The notes: generated from the sequence alone by a model not told the origin. A stretch of DNA of 64,000 nt from Paenibacillus tianjinensis (GCF_017086365.1 NZ_CP070969.1:1054001-1118000), one strand, 5' to 3'; positions 50,121-59,647 are shown, counted from the first letter of the stretch. Program-made: numbers and translations.

Positions 50121-51020
50121 ATGAATGTGCAGCGTTCCAAAGGGATTGTCATGGCCTCCGGGGGAGCTTTGTTATGGGGAGTCTCCGGGACTGTAGCACA
50201 GCAGCTGTTCCAGCAGGCGATGCTTCCGGCAGCTTGGCTGGTGACGGTAAGACTGTTAATTTCAGGCGGACTGTTCCTGCTGTTCTGCCTGCGCCAAGAA
50301 GGTTCGTTCGTCTGGCGGGTGTGGCTGGAGCGCAGATTCACTTTACAAATACTGCTGTTCGGACTGCTCGGCATGCTTGGCGTCCAGTTCACTTATTTTG
50401 CTTCTATTGAAAGCGGAAATGCCGCGATCGCAACGCTGCTTCAGTACCTGGCGCCGCTATTTATTCTCCTGTACACGATGGTCTGGAAAAGAACAAGGCT
50501 CACACCGCTGGATCTCATCGGTGCAACCCTCGCGCTTGCTGGCACTTATCTGCTGCTTACCGGCGGGAATACCGCACAGCTCACTGTGCCGCTAAAAGGC
50601 TTATTGTGGGGGCTTTTATCCGGTGTATCCCTGGCTTTCTACACTTTATATTCTGCTCCGCTGTTGAAGAAGTACAGCACCCCTCTGCTTATGGGCTGGG
50701 GAATGCTTGCCGGTGGTACCGGGATGAACCTGATTCATCCGTTCTGGTCGGCGCCGCCGTTAGAATGGTCACCATCCATTATTGGAGCTATTCTGTTTGT
50801 GATTGTGCTCGGGACGCTTGTTCCGTTCTATCTGTACATAGCCAGCCTTCGCTATATCGCTCCCCACGAAGCCAGTCTGCTCTCCTGCACCGAGCCGGTT
50901 TCGGCCATTGTGTTCTCCGTTCTCTGGCTGTCCGTACCCTTCAATGCGGTCCAGGCCATAGGGGCTGGAATGATTGTTCTGATGACCCTCCTAATCTCCC
51001 GCAGAGCGGCTGAAAAATAA
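50121..51020 (+). CDS. EamA/DMT-family transporter
   Basis: 299 aa, ten helices. GIVMASGGALLWGVSGTVAQ, YFASIESGNAAIATLLQYLA and the second EamA half (LKGLLWGLLSGVSLAFYTLY, APHEASLLSCTEPVSAIVF) are classic. AGGAG precedes the ATG. No regulator is next to it. Exported substrate unknown. Confidence 0.88.
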   Translation: MNVQRSKGIVMASGGALLWGVSGTVAQQLFQQAMLPAAWLVTVRLLISGGLFLLFCLRQEGSFVWRVWLERRFTLQILLFGLLGMLGVQFTYFASIESGNAAIATLLQYLAPLFILLYTMVWKRTRLTPLDLIGATLALAGTYLLLTGGNTAQLTVPLKGLLWGLLSGVSLAFYTLYSAPLLKKYSTPLLMGWGMLAGGTGMNLIHPFWSAPPLEWSPSIIGAILFVIVLGTLVPFYLYIASLRYIAPHEASLLSCTEPVSAIVFSVLWLSVPFNAVQAIGAGMIVLMTLLISRRAAEK

Positions 51021-51080
51021 ACCGAACGAAATTTGCACAGCCCGCCAATATATAGTGTAAGCCTGAAGGGGGAATGGCGG

Positions 51081-51665
51081 ATGAAGCATAGAGATGAATA
51101 TTCGCAGCTCATTGAGCTCTCGCTAGCCGGCAGCGGTGAAGCTTATGGTGAGTTATACGAGGCGACCATTCGCGATGTCTACAGGACCGTGCGTTTCCTT
51201 GTTTCTGAGCCGCTGAATGCAGAGGATGTGGTGCAGGATATCTATATCGAGCTGCACCGCTCACTAGGTCAGTATGATCGGTCCCGTGATTTCAGACCCT
51301 GGCTGATGGGGCTGGTGATGAGGCAGATCCGTGCTTACCGCCGCAAGGGCTGGAAGCATCTACGGGTGATCAAGAAAGCGGAGCATACCCGAGAGAGTGT
51401 GGAGTATGATTTTGCGGGTGAAGTAGTAGACCGGTTATATAGCCGTGAACTTCTGGAGACCGTAAACCGGCTGCCTTTCAAGCTGAAGCAGGTCATTATT
51501 CTGCATTATCTGCAGGAGTATTCCCAGGAGGAGGTAGCTGCCATCTTGGAGATTCCGCTGGGAACCGTCAAATCCCGGATCCATGCTGCGCTGCAGAAGC
51601 TGCGCCAGAAGCGCCAGGCTGACACCATCCGAATCAGAAAGGTGGAGGATATCCATGAGTCTTGA
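51081..51665 (+). CDS. ECF sigma factor (sigma-70 family)
   Basis: 194 aa from the ATG at 51081 with AGGGGG upstream. Region 2: YGELYEATIRDVYRTVRFLV, then EDVVQDIYIELHRSLGQYD. Region 4: RLPFKLKQVIILHYLQEYS, then GTVKSRIHAALQKLRQ. It is co-translated with the following membrane protein (11-nt overlap), as is normal for ECF sigma/anti-sigma pairs. The signal is unknown. Confidence 0.9.
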   Translation: MKHRDEYSQLIELSLAGSGEAYGELYEATIRDVYRTVRFLVSEPLNAEDVVQDIYIELHRSLGQYDRSRDFRPWLMGLVMRQIRAYRRKGWKHLRVIKKAEHTRESVEYDFAGEVVDRLYSRELLETVNRLPFKLKQVIILHYLQEYSQEEVAAILEIPLGTVKSRIHAALQKLRQKRQADTIRIRKVEDIHES

Positions 51666-52419
51666 GCATAAGCTGCGGCAGGCGCTTCGGGAGCAAGCCG
51701 AAGGCTGGAGTGCTCCACCTGAACTGAAGGGCAGAATCCTTAGCGGGATTACTCCAAGTCAAGGGGGAAGACGCATGAAGAGATGGCTTGTGGCCACCAT
51801 TGTAGCTGCTGCATTATTAATTCCGACAGGAGCTTATGCCGGATATACTTATTTGGCCGATTCCGTCTATGGCTCTCAGGAGCATTTGGTGCAAATGGGA
51901 GGAACCCGGGAAGGGTATGATCATCTTGAGGCCAAGCTGCAGCAGGCAAAAAACAGTTTGAGTGAAGAAGATTATGCCGCACTAACTGCATTGCTGCATC
52001 AACTTGGCGCCTATAACCTGAAGATGGCCGATGCGGAAGGGGTGCTTCATCCGGAGAAGCTAAGCAGTACAGATCAGGAGAGCTATAAGGAGCTGACTCT
52101 AAAGCTTGAGCCTTATTTTCAGAAATTAGAACAGACAGAATCATCCACAAAAAGGGATCCAGTAAATACGGTGGACAGCAGCACATTTTGGGATCAGCAG
52201 CTGATCAAAGGAGAACAAATCTTCAGCGGTGAAGAGCTGGCCAGCTTCAAGCAGCTGATAAGCGAACTTAAAGCCTTCAATAATCAAATAACCGGTCAGG
52301 ACGGCAGCACACATCCGGAGCGGTTAACGGAAGAAGAGTCAGCGCGGCTTAAGCAGCTGTATGAAGAACTCACTCCTTATTTGAAGCAGCTTGGTATAAT
52401 GATCAAACCAGTCTCATAA
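51655..52419 (+). CDS. Probable anti-sigma factor, DUF3600-like
   Basis: 254 aa from the ATG at 51655 with GGTGGAGG. A cytosolic N-terminus (~1-40, LRQALREQAEGWSAPPELKG) is followed by one membrane helix (WLVATIVAAALLIPTGAYAG, ~43-62). The extracytoplasmic region has two repeats of the pattern FxxLxxLLxQLxxYNxKxAD..HPExL (~105-160 and ~210-250). The DUF3600 family encodes anti-sigma partners of ECF factors, as its overlap with the sigma gene suggests. A terminator follows. Confidence 0.82.
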   Translation: MSLEHKLRQALREQAEGWSAPPELKGRILSGITPSQGGRRMKRWLVATIVAAALLIPTGAYAGYTYLADSVYGSQEHLVQMGGTREGYDHLEAKLQQAKNSLSEEDYAALTALLHQLGAYNLKMADAEGVLHPEKLSSTDQESYKELTLKLEPYFQKLEQTESSTKRDPVNTVDSSTFWDQQLIKGEQIFSGEELASFKQLISELKAFNNQITGQDGSTHPERLTEEESARLKQLYEELTPYLKQLGIMIKPVS

Positions 52420-52427
52420 CTCGCAGT

Positions 52428-52463
52428 AAAGGGCTGCTGGCTTTTGCCGGCGGCCCTTTTTTT
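52428..52463 (+). terminator. Intrinsic terminator closing the sigma/anti-sigma operon
   Basis: AAAGGGCTGCTGGC pairs with GCCGGCGGCCCTTT, followed by TTTTA. Confidence 0.88.
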
Positions 52464-52527
52464 ACATTCAGTATTGTAAATGTTCCTAGTTCTCAGTAAA
52501 GTATGCATACAAGCGGATTTTTATTCA

Positions 52528-52556
52528 TTGATGCACTGAGTCTAATGTCCTATATT
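52528..52556 (+). promoter_or_regulatory. SigA-type promoter of the Spo0E-like gene
   Basis: TTGATG, 17-bp spacer, TATATT; start near 52563, about 34 nt before the ATG. Confidence 0.55.
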
Positions 52557-52596
52557 TTGACATATACCTCTAAAATATGTACGGGAGGTAATGAAG

Positions 52597-52761
52597 ATGG
52601 ATAATGTTGAGTTCCTCCGCAAGCAGATTGAAGCGGAACGGGCCAGATTAAATCAAATGGAACAAACATATGGCTTGCTTCACCCGAGTGTGATCAGCCA
52701 ATCCATGAAATTGGATGAATTAATAAATACATATACAAGACTGGAATGCAGTGAAAAGTAG
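52597..52761 (+). CDS. Spo0E-family aspartyl-phosphate phosphatase, small
   Basis: 54 aa. Spo0E proteins remove phosphate from Spo0A~P and delay sporulation. FLRKQIEAERARLNQM forms the first helix and SVISQSMKLDELINTY contains the signature SxxxD. GGGAGG lies 8 nt before the ATG. Its size is typical. An in-frame ATG six bases upstream is too close to the binding site. It stands alone between the anti-sigma operon and a TetR gene. Confidence 0.85.
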   Translation: MDNVEFLRKQIEAERARLNQMEQTYGLLHPSVISQSMKLDELINTYTRLECSEK

Positions 52762-52794
52762 GATCTGGCATATCCGGCACTGCCGCTGCTTCAA

Positions 52795-53370
52795 CTATCG
52801 TTTTATGCCCTCGAAAGCGGCGGTCGTCAAATATTTGATAAAAGCTTCATCGAGGGTATCCCCTGTAATTAAAAGCCTGTAGAAGATAGGGCCGTAGAGC
52901 AGATCAATGCAGCTTCCAATATCCAGGTCCGCTTGTAATTCGCCCCGCATAACGCCCCGCTCCAATAACTGGCGTGCCTCCTGACGGCGGGGGGCAAAGA
53001 ATCTTGTCCGGTAGGCTTCAGCCAGACCGGCATCGAATTGTCCCTCACCGATCAGCTCCGTAATCACCTTGCCCTCGCGGCTGCGGAGAAACACCGCCAG
53101 ATTCGTCGCATGAATCACAATATCCTCCTGAACCGAACCCGTATCGGGTACTGGCAGTCTTGCTGAAGCCGCGGAGAGATAGCCGTCCATAACTACGGCT
53201 GCCTTATTAGGCCACCATTTATAAATGGTGGCTTTGCTCACTTTGGCCCGCTCAGCGATTTTTTCTACAGTTACCGCACCAAATCCGGTCTCCAGCAGCA
53301 GCTCGTACGATGCCGCCAGAATGGAAGCCTCCGCTTCGTTATTACGTGGCCGTCCTCTTTTTTTATCCAT
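52795..53370 (-). CDS. TetR-family regulator (of the divergent MFS gene)
   Basis: 191 aa from the ATG at 53370 with AGGAGG upstream. HTH: VTVEKIAERAKVSKATIYKWW (residues ~33-53, counted from the ATG). The C-terminal part (~80-185) is the usual ligand domain (TetR_C_11-like: GEGQFDAGLAEAYRTRFFA). Three operator copies lie between it and the MFS gene, one over its own -10, which fits autorepression and repression of the MFS gene. Confidence 0.88.
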   Translation of the reverse strand: MDKKRGRPRNNEAEASILAASYELLLETGFGAVTVEKIAERAKVSKATIYKWWPNKAAVVMDGYLSAASARLPVPDTGSVQEDIVIHATNLAVFLRSREGKVITELIGEGQFDAGLAEAYRTRFFAPRRQEARQLLERGVMRGELQADLDIGSCIDLLYGPIFYRLLITGDTLDEAFIKYLTTAAFEGIKR

Positions 53371-53419
53371 TCCTATTCCTCCTGGTGAAAGGTTCACTCC
53401 GAATCCGTTACTAAACAAA

Positions 53420-53435
53420 ACTATACGTACATTAT
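53420..53435. promoter_or_regulatory. TetR operator 1 (over the tetR promoter)
   Basis: ACTATACGTACATTAT. Its complement includes TATAAT of the reverse-strand -10 (TATAATGTACG). Confidence 0.7.
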
Positions 53436-53517
53436 ACAAAATTAATCATGATAATAGCCAGTCTGCAGCAGGAAGCGTCCAAATAAGCATGCTCAAATAT
53501 TTATTTAGGTGTACCTA

Positions 53518-53579
53518 TTTACAAAACTGAACGTACAGTATATTATAAGAACATAATTATTAAACTATACGTACAGTAT
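53518..53579 (+). promoter_or_regulatory. MFS promoter with TetR operators 2 and 3
   Basis: TTTACA (53518-53523), 17-bp spacer, TATTAT (53541-53546). Operator 2 ACTGAACGTACAGTAT (53526-53541) fills the spacer. Operator 3 ACTATACGTACAGTAT (53564-53579) lies in the leader. Both match operator 1. Confidence 0.75.
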
Positions 53580-53603
53580 TTAAAAATGAAAGGTGGAATT
53601 CAA

Positions 53604-54827
53604 ATGAATCAGGTAAGTCGAATGGACCGGATACATCAGGCAAAGAACAGTTCGGAGAGCAAAACAATCCCTGCCTGGATTACATTTCTGCTGGCAGCCT
53701 CGTGCGGACTTATCGTTGCCAACCTCTATTATGCCCAAACGCTGATCGGGCCGATCGCGGCGGCTACGCATCTATCTTCCGGCGCAGCAGGTCTGATCGT
53801 GACTCTGACTCAAATCGGTTATGTGCTCGGCCTCATATTCGTAGTTCCGCTCAGTGACATCATTGAGAACCGCCGTCTTACGGTAATCTCTCTATCTGTC
53901 GTAGTGGTTGCGCTGGTCGCAGCCACACTGGCCTCGAATGCAGCCCTGTTTCTAGGAGCGTCGCTCTTTATCGGGCTCGGTTCGGTAGCCGCCCAGGTTC
54001 TGGTGCCGTACGCCTCCTTCTTAGCTGCGGAAGAGCATCGCGGCCGGGTGGTAGGCAATGTGATGAGCGGGCTGCTGCTTGGTATCATGTTCGCCCGGCC
54101 CTTGGCCAGCTTTGTCTCGGGACTCTGGGGGTGGCATGCGATCTATGCTATTTCAGCGGTAGTAATCGCCCTGCTGACCATTCTGTTATCCCGTGTTCTG
54201 CCGCAGCGCCAGCCCGTTCCTGCAATGAACTACGGCGGACTGATCCGCTCCCTCGGAACCCTGCTGAAGAATACACCGGTGCTGCGCCGCCGGGCGATTT
54301 ATCAAGCCAGTCTCTTTGGAACCTTCAGCCTGTTCTGGACGACCGTTTCACTGCGGCTGGCAGATACGTATCACTTGAGCCAGCAGGGGATTGCACTGTT
54401 TGCACTGGCTGGTGTCGCTGGTGCCATCGCCTCTCCGGTTGCCGGGAGATGGGCTGACCGGGGCTGGACCCGTCCGCTTACCGGTCTGGCCTTTATGCTG
54501 GCAGCCGTCGCCTTTCTAATCGCTTATTTGTTTCAAAATGATTCCAGGGTTACCCTGGGGCTGCTCACTCTGGCGGCAATTTTGCTGGACATGGGCGTGT
54601 CCGGGAATCTGGTGCTGGGCCAGCGGGCAATTTATTCCCTGGGCAATGAAGCAAGAGGACGCTTAAACGGATTGTTCATGGCGATTTTCTTCGTGGGCGG
54701 AGCTATTGGCTCTTCACTGGGGGGCTGGTCGTATGCCTACGGCGGCTGGGGAATGACGACTTTGATCGGGCTGGCAGTGCCGGTCCTGGCCTTCCTGTAC
54801 TACTTGACTGAGACAAAACAAGCGTAA
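53604..54827 (+). CDS. MFS transporter (DHA1-type), TetR-controlled
   Basis: 407 aa from the ATG at 53604 with AGGTGG. About twelve helices; ANLYYAQTLIGPIAAATHLS and the motif-A-like GLIFVVPLSDIIENRRLTVI. Divergent from the TetR gene whose operators cover its promoter. Such pairs usually export toxic compounds and are induced by them. A terminator follows. Confidence 0.88.
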   Translation: MNQVSRMDRIHQAKNSSESKTIPAWITFLLAASCGLIVANLYYAQTLIGPIAAATHLSSGAAGLIVTLTQIGYVLGLIFVVPLSDIIENRRLTVISLSVVVVALVAATLASNAALFLGASLFIGLGSVAAQVLVPYASFLAAEEHRGRVVGNVMSGLLLGIMFARPLASFVSGLWGWHAIYAISAVVIALLTILLSRVLPQRQPVPAMNYGGLIRSLGTLLKNTPVLRRRAIYQASLFGTFSLFWTTVSLRLADTYHLSQQGIALFALAGVAGAIASPVAGRWADRGWTRPLTGLAFMLAAVAFLIAYLFQNDSRVTLGLLTLAAILLDMGVSGNLVLGQRAIYSLGNEARGRLNGLFMAIFFVGGAIGSSLGGWSYAYGGWGMTTLIGLAVPVLAFLYYLTETKQA

Positions 54828-54859
54828 ACCGACAGTGTAAAGTATGCGCTATTCAAGGA

Positions 54860-54905
54860 ACTGTTCTCCGGGCTGAATTTCAGTCTGGAGAGCAGTCTTT
54901 TTTTA
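54860..54905 (+). terminator. Intrinsic terminator after the MFS gene
   Basis: ACTGTTCTCC..GGAGAGCAGT stem with TTTTTTT. The remainder of 54906-55030 shows nothing recognised. Confidence 0.75.
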
Positions 54906-55030
54906 TTGAAAGTACCCGCATGTAAGATAGCCAAGCCCTTCCGCCCTGTGCAACATAATCCGCATACAGCAGTGAAATAATCCACGATACTAGGGGGACG
55001 TTTTTAGGTGTTAATGCCGTCGGATAAAAT

Positions 55031-55073
55031 AAAGAAAGAAACCCAAAGTCTACTGACTTGGATTTCTTTCTTT
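55031..55073 (-). terminator. Intrinsic terminator after the chemoreceptor gene
   Basis: AAAGAAAGAAACCCAAAGTC pairs imperfectly with GACTTGGATTTCTTTCTTT; T-rich run on the minus strand. Confidence 0.7.
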
Positions 55074-55076
55074 TAC

Positions 55077-57140
55077 TTACTCGACGCGGAATTTAGAGGC
55101 GGATTCGGCCAGATTTTTAGTGAGCTGGTCAATGGTTTCTACCATCTCAGCCAGCTGTTCAATGGTAGAGGATTGTTCCACCATGGTGGCGGTGACTTCT
55201 TCCACCGAGGCAGAAACTTCTTCACCGGTAGCCGAGAGGCTTTGAGCCGAATCGAGAACGTCGTCCTTGTCTCTTTGCAGATGAGCAATTTCGTCGGCCA
55301 TCGATTTAATTTGATCCGTGATGTCCGTGATTTTGTCCAGAATGGTTTGGAATGCCCCCTGGGTTTGTCCAACCAGCTCATCCTGCCGGGCGGAGATGTT
55401 ATTAATCACAATTACGCTATCATTATTTTCTGCGACAAAATTAAGATTTTGTTGAATGATGTCATAGATTTCATTGGATTGCTTCGAGCTCTGCTCAGCG
55501 AGCTTCCGGATCTCGGAGGCCACTACAGCAAAACCTCTCCCGTGTTCCCCGGCTCTTGCGGCTTCGATCGATGCATTCAGCGCAAGCAGATTCGTTTGAG
55601 CAGCGATTTGATTGATCGCTCCTGTAATATTGCTGATGCTGTTGGAGCTTTCCTGAAGTTTCACTGTGATCGCCGAGATTTTCTGGACCTCTTGTTCATT
55701 CTTGTCACTGATCTGAATTAAACCATCAACAACCTGATTGCTTGTATGGAAGACCTCGATGATTTCTTCAGCTCTTTGTCTGACGGATTGCGCATTATCG
55801 TTGATCGCAGCAAACTTCTCACTGAATCCATAGAACTTATCGACGATATGCTCAGTATCCTTGGACTGCAGTTCCATTGCCTGGGCAATACCTGTGGAGG
55901 TTACCGAAGTTTCATTAATGGAGCGGGCTGTCTGTTTAGAAGTTTTCTCCAGTTCATTGGTGCTTGTGTTTAGCACGGAGATAGAATTATTCATATGGGT
56001 GATAAGCTCTTTATTTTGCCGGACCATGATATTAAAGCTGTCAGCCAAATCCTTGAATTCGCTTTTATAGCGGCCATCGGCACCTATGGTCAAATCTCCG
56101 GTTGCCAGTGTTTTGAACAGCGAGGTCAGCTTGATAACAGGTTTGGTAATAGAGCGGGACAACAGCATACCAAAAGCAATGGCGACAAGCAGGGCGGCGA
56201 CCGTTACAATGAAGATTTTCATCAGCATATCCTGAATAGGACGTTTAATGTCAGCGTAGGAATCGATAACGGAAATGGTAAGATCGGCCTTTGGAATTTT
56301 GTTAATTCTCAGATATTCGTTCGCCAATTCGATGGACTGCGTAACCAGCTCATCCGTTGCCCTGATCGCCAGAAAATCATTCATCCCCTGAGTGCCAGCA
56401 AGACTTTGTCCGATCCGGGTAGGGTCGGTGGAGTTATACAGGATAATTCCGCTCCGGCTCAAAATCTCTATTTTACCTTGCCCATTAATTTTAATGTTGC
56501 CCAGTTTATCCAGGAAGAAGCTGCTGTCCACGGTCATGGCGAAGACCCCAATTACCTTGTCATCCAAATCTTTAATTGGCTGGGAGAATGCAATTAATAA
56601 TTTATCGCTGCTTTTGGACTGGATGGCATCGCTGATAAAGGATTGGCCCTTGAACGCTTCTGTGAAATATTCACGGTCTGCGCGGGACTGACCTATGTTG
56701 TCTGTGTTTGTTCCTGCAAGAATAGTTCCTTTAGAATCCAGAACAAGTAAAAAGCTAATGCTGCTTCTGCCGTTCATGCTTTCCTGAAGAATCCCATTGG
56801 CTTTTTCATAGTAGGGATTTTCTGAAGAAAAAAACTCTTGCTCGGACAGCGTTCCTTGTGCCCTAAGATTCAACAGTTGTTTGAAGGTATTGTGCACTGA
56901 AATTACATATGAGGTCTGCTCCTGCAGCTGCATTGAAGTCCACAGCCCTTCACCTATACGGTCCCCGTTTGCGTTTATTTCATCTTTGCTCTTTCGCAGC
57001 AACAGATCCGAGGAGACAAAATATACGGTTACCGATGTCGCCAAGAGCACTACAGCAACTAGCAGGCTTAATAAAATTGGAAGCTTAACCCTCAGCGAGA
57101 TATTGCGTATTTTATTAGATATTTTTTTTATTTTCCCCAT
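55077..57140 (-). CDS. Methyl-accepting chemotaxis protein with dCache sensor
   Basis: 687 aa from an ATG at 57140 (GGGG 10 nt upstream); an ATG at 57149 is too near that site. First helix ~18-45 ([20 protein letters not shown]). Periplasmic-side dCache_1 region ~50-310 ([20 protein letters not shown], then [17 protein letters not shown]). Second helix ~312-330, HAMP ~332-385. The signalling domain holds [20 protein letters not shown], then [18 protein letters not shown]. It senses an external small molecule and signals to CheA. A SigD promoter precedes it. Confidence 0.92.
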   Translation of the reverse strand: MGKIKKISNKIRNISLRVKLPILLSLLVAVVLLATSVTVYFVSSDLLLRKSKDEINANGDRIGEGLWTSMQLQEQTSYVISVHNTFKQLLNLRAQGTLSEQEFFSSENPYYEKANGILQESMNGRSSISFLLVLDSKGTILAGTNTDNIGQSRADREYFTEAFKGQSFISDAIQSKSSDKLLIAFSQPIKDLDDKVIGVFAMTVDSSFFLDKLGNIKINGQGKIEILSRSGIILYNSTDPTRIGQSLAGTQGMNDFLAIRATDELVTQSIELANEYLRINKIPKADLTISVIDSYADIKRPIQDMLMKIFIVTVAALLVAIAFGMLLSRSITKPVIKLTSLFKTLATGDLTIGADGRYKSEFKDLADSFNIMVRQNKELITHMNNSISVLNTSTNELEKTSKQTARSINETSVTSTGIAQAMELQSKDTEHIVDKFYGFSEKFAAINDNAQSVRQRAEEIIEVFHTSNQVVDGLIQISDKNEQEVQKISAITVKLQESSNSISNITGAINQIAAQTNLLALNASIEAARAGEHGRGFAVVASEIRKLAEQSSKQSNEIYDIIQQNLNFVAENNDSVIVINNISARQDELVGQTQGAFQTILDKITDITDQIKSMADEIAHLQRDKDDVLDSAQSLSATGEEVSASVEEVTATMVEQSSTIEQLAEMVETIDQLTKNLAESASKFRVE

Positions 57141-57191
57141 AGTGTTCATTCCCCTTTAGCTTTTTAAGTCCCTGCAGACAGGCACGCTACA

Positions 57192-57219
57192 TTATCGGCT
57201 ATGAATAGATAAAATTTTA
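57192..57219 (-). promoter_or_regulatory. SigD-type (motility) promoter of the chemoreceptor
   Basis: TAAA (57219-57216), 16-bp spacer (15 if counted from the next A), GCCGATAA (57199-57192) on the minus strand. The -10 matches the SigD pattern GCCGATAT except for the last base. Confidence 0.7.
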
Positions 57220-57383
57220 ATGAGAAATCTTTCCAATGTAACCTTCCGGTTCTAAGTTAAGAGGCTGTGTGTGCTAGCAATCTAGTTATAACAAGTATTT
57301 GTGTAAGCAATATGATATAAAAATAAATAAATCTGAAGTCTTTGAACACTATGTTATATGTAATATAGAGATAATTTTTCCTA

Positions 57384-57392
57384 TGCTATAAT
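57384..57392 (+). promoter_or_regulatory. Extended -10 promoter of the soluble chemoreceptor gene
   Basis: TGcTATAAT 33 bp before the TTG start; no good -35. This points to SigA, not SigD, for the second receptor. Confidence 0.45.
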
Positions 57393-57425
57393 GAGCAAAA
57401 ATAATGCTGCGGGGGCTGAAAAGCT

Positions 57426-58268
57426 TTGAACAACCAAAATGAAACAGGTCTTGATCAGTTGCTGGAATCTTTAAAAATATCACTGCCGCTAGTACAGCGC
57501 TTATTTCCTATTGATGTGATGTTCGCCCTGGCGGATGTAGAGAAGTTTATTTACTATCTTCCGGGAGCAGAGCTGGATGTCCGCATACAGGAGGGGATGC
57601 CCATCCCGCCAAGCGGAGGAATCCGGGCAGCGCTGGAGACCGGTGACACGGTTAGTGCCGATATTCCCAAAGAAATTTACGGCTGGCCCTTTAAGTCAAC
57701 CTCCATGCCGATCCGGAACGGGGAAGGGGCGATTAGCGGTGTGTTTACCATTGGCATCAGCCTCAGCAATCAGGAAACCTTAAGCGATGCTGCCAACTTA
57801 CTGTCTGTCACTTCCGAAGAGATCAGCTCGACCTCGGAAGAAATTGCGGGCACGGCTTCTGACCTGGCGAACATTGTAAGTGATCTGAAGGGGCTCGGCC
57901 AGACTGTGGTTGAAGAGCTGCACAAGACCGACGAGATTCTGGATTTCATCAAAAAAGTGGCCGACAACTCTAACCTGCTTGGTCTTAACGCGGCCATTGA
58001 AGCGGCGCATGCCGCCGAGCACGGCCGGGGGTTTGGCATAGTGGCGCAGGAGATCCGGAAAATGTCCGTTTCCAGTGCCTCATCCGCCAAAGAGATCACC
58101 GGTATCCTGGATAGAATCAAGAAGAATATCCATCAGATGGATGCAACATTGCTGGAGTGTCTGGCACAAAGTGAGCGTCAGGCTGCGGCAACAGAGGAAA
58201 TTACGGCCTCGATGCAGCAGCTGGCTGCCTCCGCTGCAGAGATTGAAAAGATTGCCCGGCTGATCTAA
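57426..58268 (+). CDS. Soluble methyl-accepting chemotaxis-type protein
   Basis: 280 aa from a TTG at 57426 with GGGG upstream. No membrane helix. The N-terminal ~110 residues (FPIDVMFALADVEKFIYYLP, SADIPKEIYGWPFKSTSMPI) form a small sensor-like domain. The signalling tip (~175-215) has NLLGLNAAIEAAHAAEHGRG and AQEIRKMSVSSASSAKEI. It is short, with one half of the usual hairpin reduced. Such soluble receptors (YfmS-like) interact with the flagellar or chemotaxis apparatus from the cytosol. Divergent from the membrane receptor. Confidence 0.82.
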   Translation: MNNQNETGLDQLLESLKISLPLVQRLFPIDVMFALADVEKFIYYLPGAELDVRIQEGMPIPPSGGIRAALETGDTVSADIPKEIYGWPFKSTSMPIRNGEGAISGVFTIGISLSNQETLSDAANLLSVTSEEISSTSEEIAGTASDLANIVSDLKGLGQTVVEELHKTDEILDFIKKVADNSNLLGLNAAIEAAHAAEHGRGFGIVAQEIRKMSVSSASSAKEITGILDRIKKNIHQMDATLLECLAQSERQAAATEEITASMQQLAASAAEIEKIARLI

Positions 58269-58292
58269 GGAAAGACGTAACTGAAACTTAAG

Positions 58293-58316
58293 GCCCGCGC
58301 CCATCGCGGGCTTTTT
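58293..58316 (+). terminator. Intrinsic terminator after the soluble chemoreceptor gene
   Basis: GCCCGCG CCCAT CGCGGGC then TTTTT. A second GC-rich hairpin (GCGGCC/GGCCGC) follows directly. Confidence 0.88.
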
Positions 58317-58442
58317 GGCGCGGCCGGAAGGCCGCCCGTGATTATCCTTCCGGCTTGTCATGCCCGTCTGCATAATGCAGGCAAGTCCCTCATAGACATG
58401 TACTAATCAATGCTTTTCAAAACAGGTTAAGGGGATGATGTC

Positions 58443-59525
58443 ATGCGCCGGATAACATGGGTACTCGCGATCATTATGAGCGTGGCCCTGGTGCTCGCAG
58501 GATGCGGGAAGAAGGATGCCGCGTCTGTGGTCAAGGATTTAAACGATGTGTCTGACAAGCTGGAGAGCAAGCAGGGTGCCTATCAAGGTTCGGGCACGAT
58601 GACCCTGTATACCGGTGAACAGCCGCAGGAGTATAAGGTGGAAGTGTGGTACAAGAATCCTTCGTATTACCGGATCAGCCTCTCGAATGTGCAGAAGAAC
58701 GTAACACAGATTGTCCTTCGTAATGATGAAGGGGTGTTCGTGCTCACGCCAAGCCTCGGCAAAAGCTTCCGCTTCCAGAGCGACTGGCCGGACAGTCAAG
58801 GCCAAGTCTATCTCTACCAGACGCTGCTCCACGGCATTACCGCCGATAACAACCGCCAGCTGACCGAGGATGGAGACAATTATGTGTTCGAAGTAGCGGC
58901 GAATTATCAGAGCAGTGCACTGGTGCGCCAGAAGATCTGGCTGGCCAAAAAGACTTATGAGCCTAAGCAGGTGCAGGTCTCCGATTCCGAAGCCAAGGTT
59001 GTGGTGGACGTGAAGTTTGACAGCTTCAAGTTCGATCCGGAGTTCACCAAGGATTCCTTTGATATGCAAAAGAATATGGCAACCGGAACGCCTTCCGAAA
59101 GCACGGTAGCCGAGGTTGACGACAACGGCAATCCGGTAAGCTCGCAGGCTGACGGGGAAGAGGCTAGCCAGGTTACCGCGGAGCTTGGCGATTTCGGAGT
59201 GATTGAGCCGGATTACATACCGGCCGGCGTTAAGTACAAGGATTATCATAAAATCGAAGGCAGCAATGATCATGCGGTGCTCATCCGTTATGACGGGGAT
59301 TATCAATATACTATTATGGAAGCCCGTCCGCTGGACCGTGCCGTATCGCTGGCTCCGGGAACTCTGATCGATCTCGGATTCACCGCAGGAGTATTGACTG
59401 GTGATGAACAGCAGACCCTGACCTGGATGAACGACGGTGTGGAATTCCGGATTACAAGCGCAAATCTTCCGGTTGACGAAATGATGCAAATTGCCGCTTC
59501 TATGGAGGCACAAACGGGTAAGTAA
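58443..59525 (+). CDS. ydcC: LolA-like sporulation lipoprotein (YdcC)
   Basis: 360 aa. Signal and lipobox LAGC (Cys about 21), then a LolA-like beta domain: YQGSGTMTLYTGEQPQEYKV, YYRISLSNVQKNVTQIVLRN, QVYLYQTLLHGITADNN. In Bacillus ydcC sits directly before alr-ndoAI-ndoA and is under SigE. Here GCATAAT (58370-58376), 14 bp, CATAGACA (58391-58398) looks SigE-like. Distant relatives (GerS) act in spore cortex breakdown. GGGG 8 nt upstream of the ATG. C-terminal ~240-350 is a DUF4367-like part. Confidence 0.85.
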   Translation: MRRITWVLAIIMSVALVLAGCGKKDAASVVKDLNDVSDKLESKQGAYQGSGTMTLYTGEQPQEYKVEVWYKNPSYYRISLSNVQKNVTQIVLRNDEGVFVLTPSLGKSFRFQSDWPDSQGQVYLYQTLLHGITADNNRQLTEDGDNYVFEVAANYQSSALVRQKIWLAKKTYEPKQVQVSDSEAKVVVDVKFDSFKFDPEFTKDSFDMQKNMATGTPSESTVAEVDDNGNPVSSQADGEEASQVTAELGDFGVIEPDYIPAGVKYKDYHKIEGSNDHAVLIRYDGDYQYTIMEARPLDRAVSLAPGTLIDLGFTAGVLTGDEQQTLTWMNDGVEFRITSANLPVDEMMQIAASMEAQTGK

Positions 59526-59535
59526 TAATCAGTAG

Positions 59536-59588
59536 GCGGATACTGCGTATTGTGGGAGTCTTTCCTCTACAAGCCGTATCCGCTTTTT
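59536..59588 (+). terminator. Intrinsic terminator after ydcC
   Basis: GCGGATAC pairs with GTATCCGC (59576-59583), then TTTTT; the 32-nt loop holds a smaller hairpin. Confidence 0.65.
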
Positions 59589-59647
59589 CCTTTATTTGGC
59601 GAACTCAGGCCCGCTGCGGAATCTGCAAGAAGATAATGCTGCTTACA

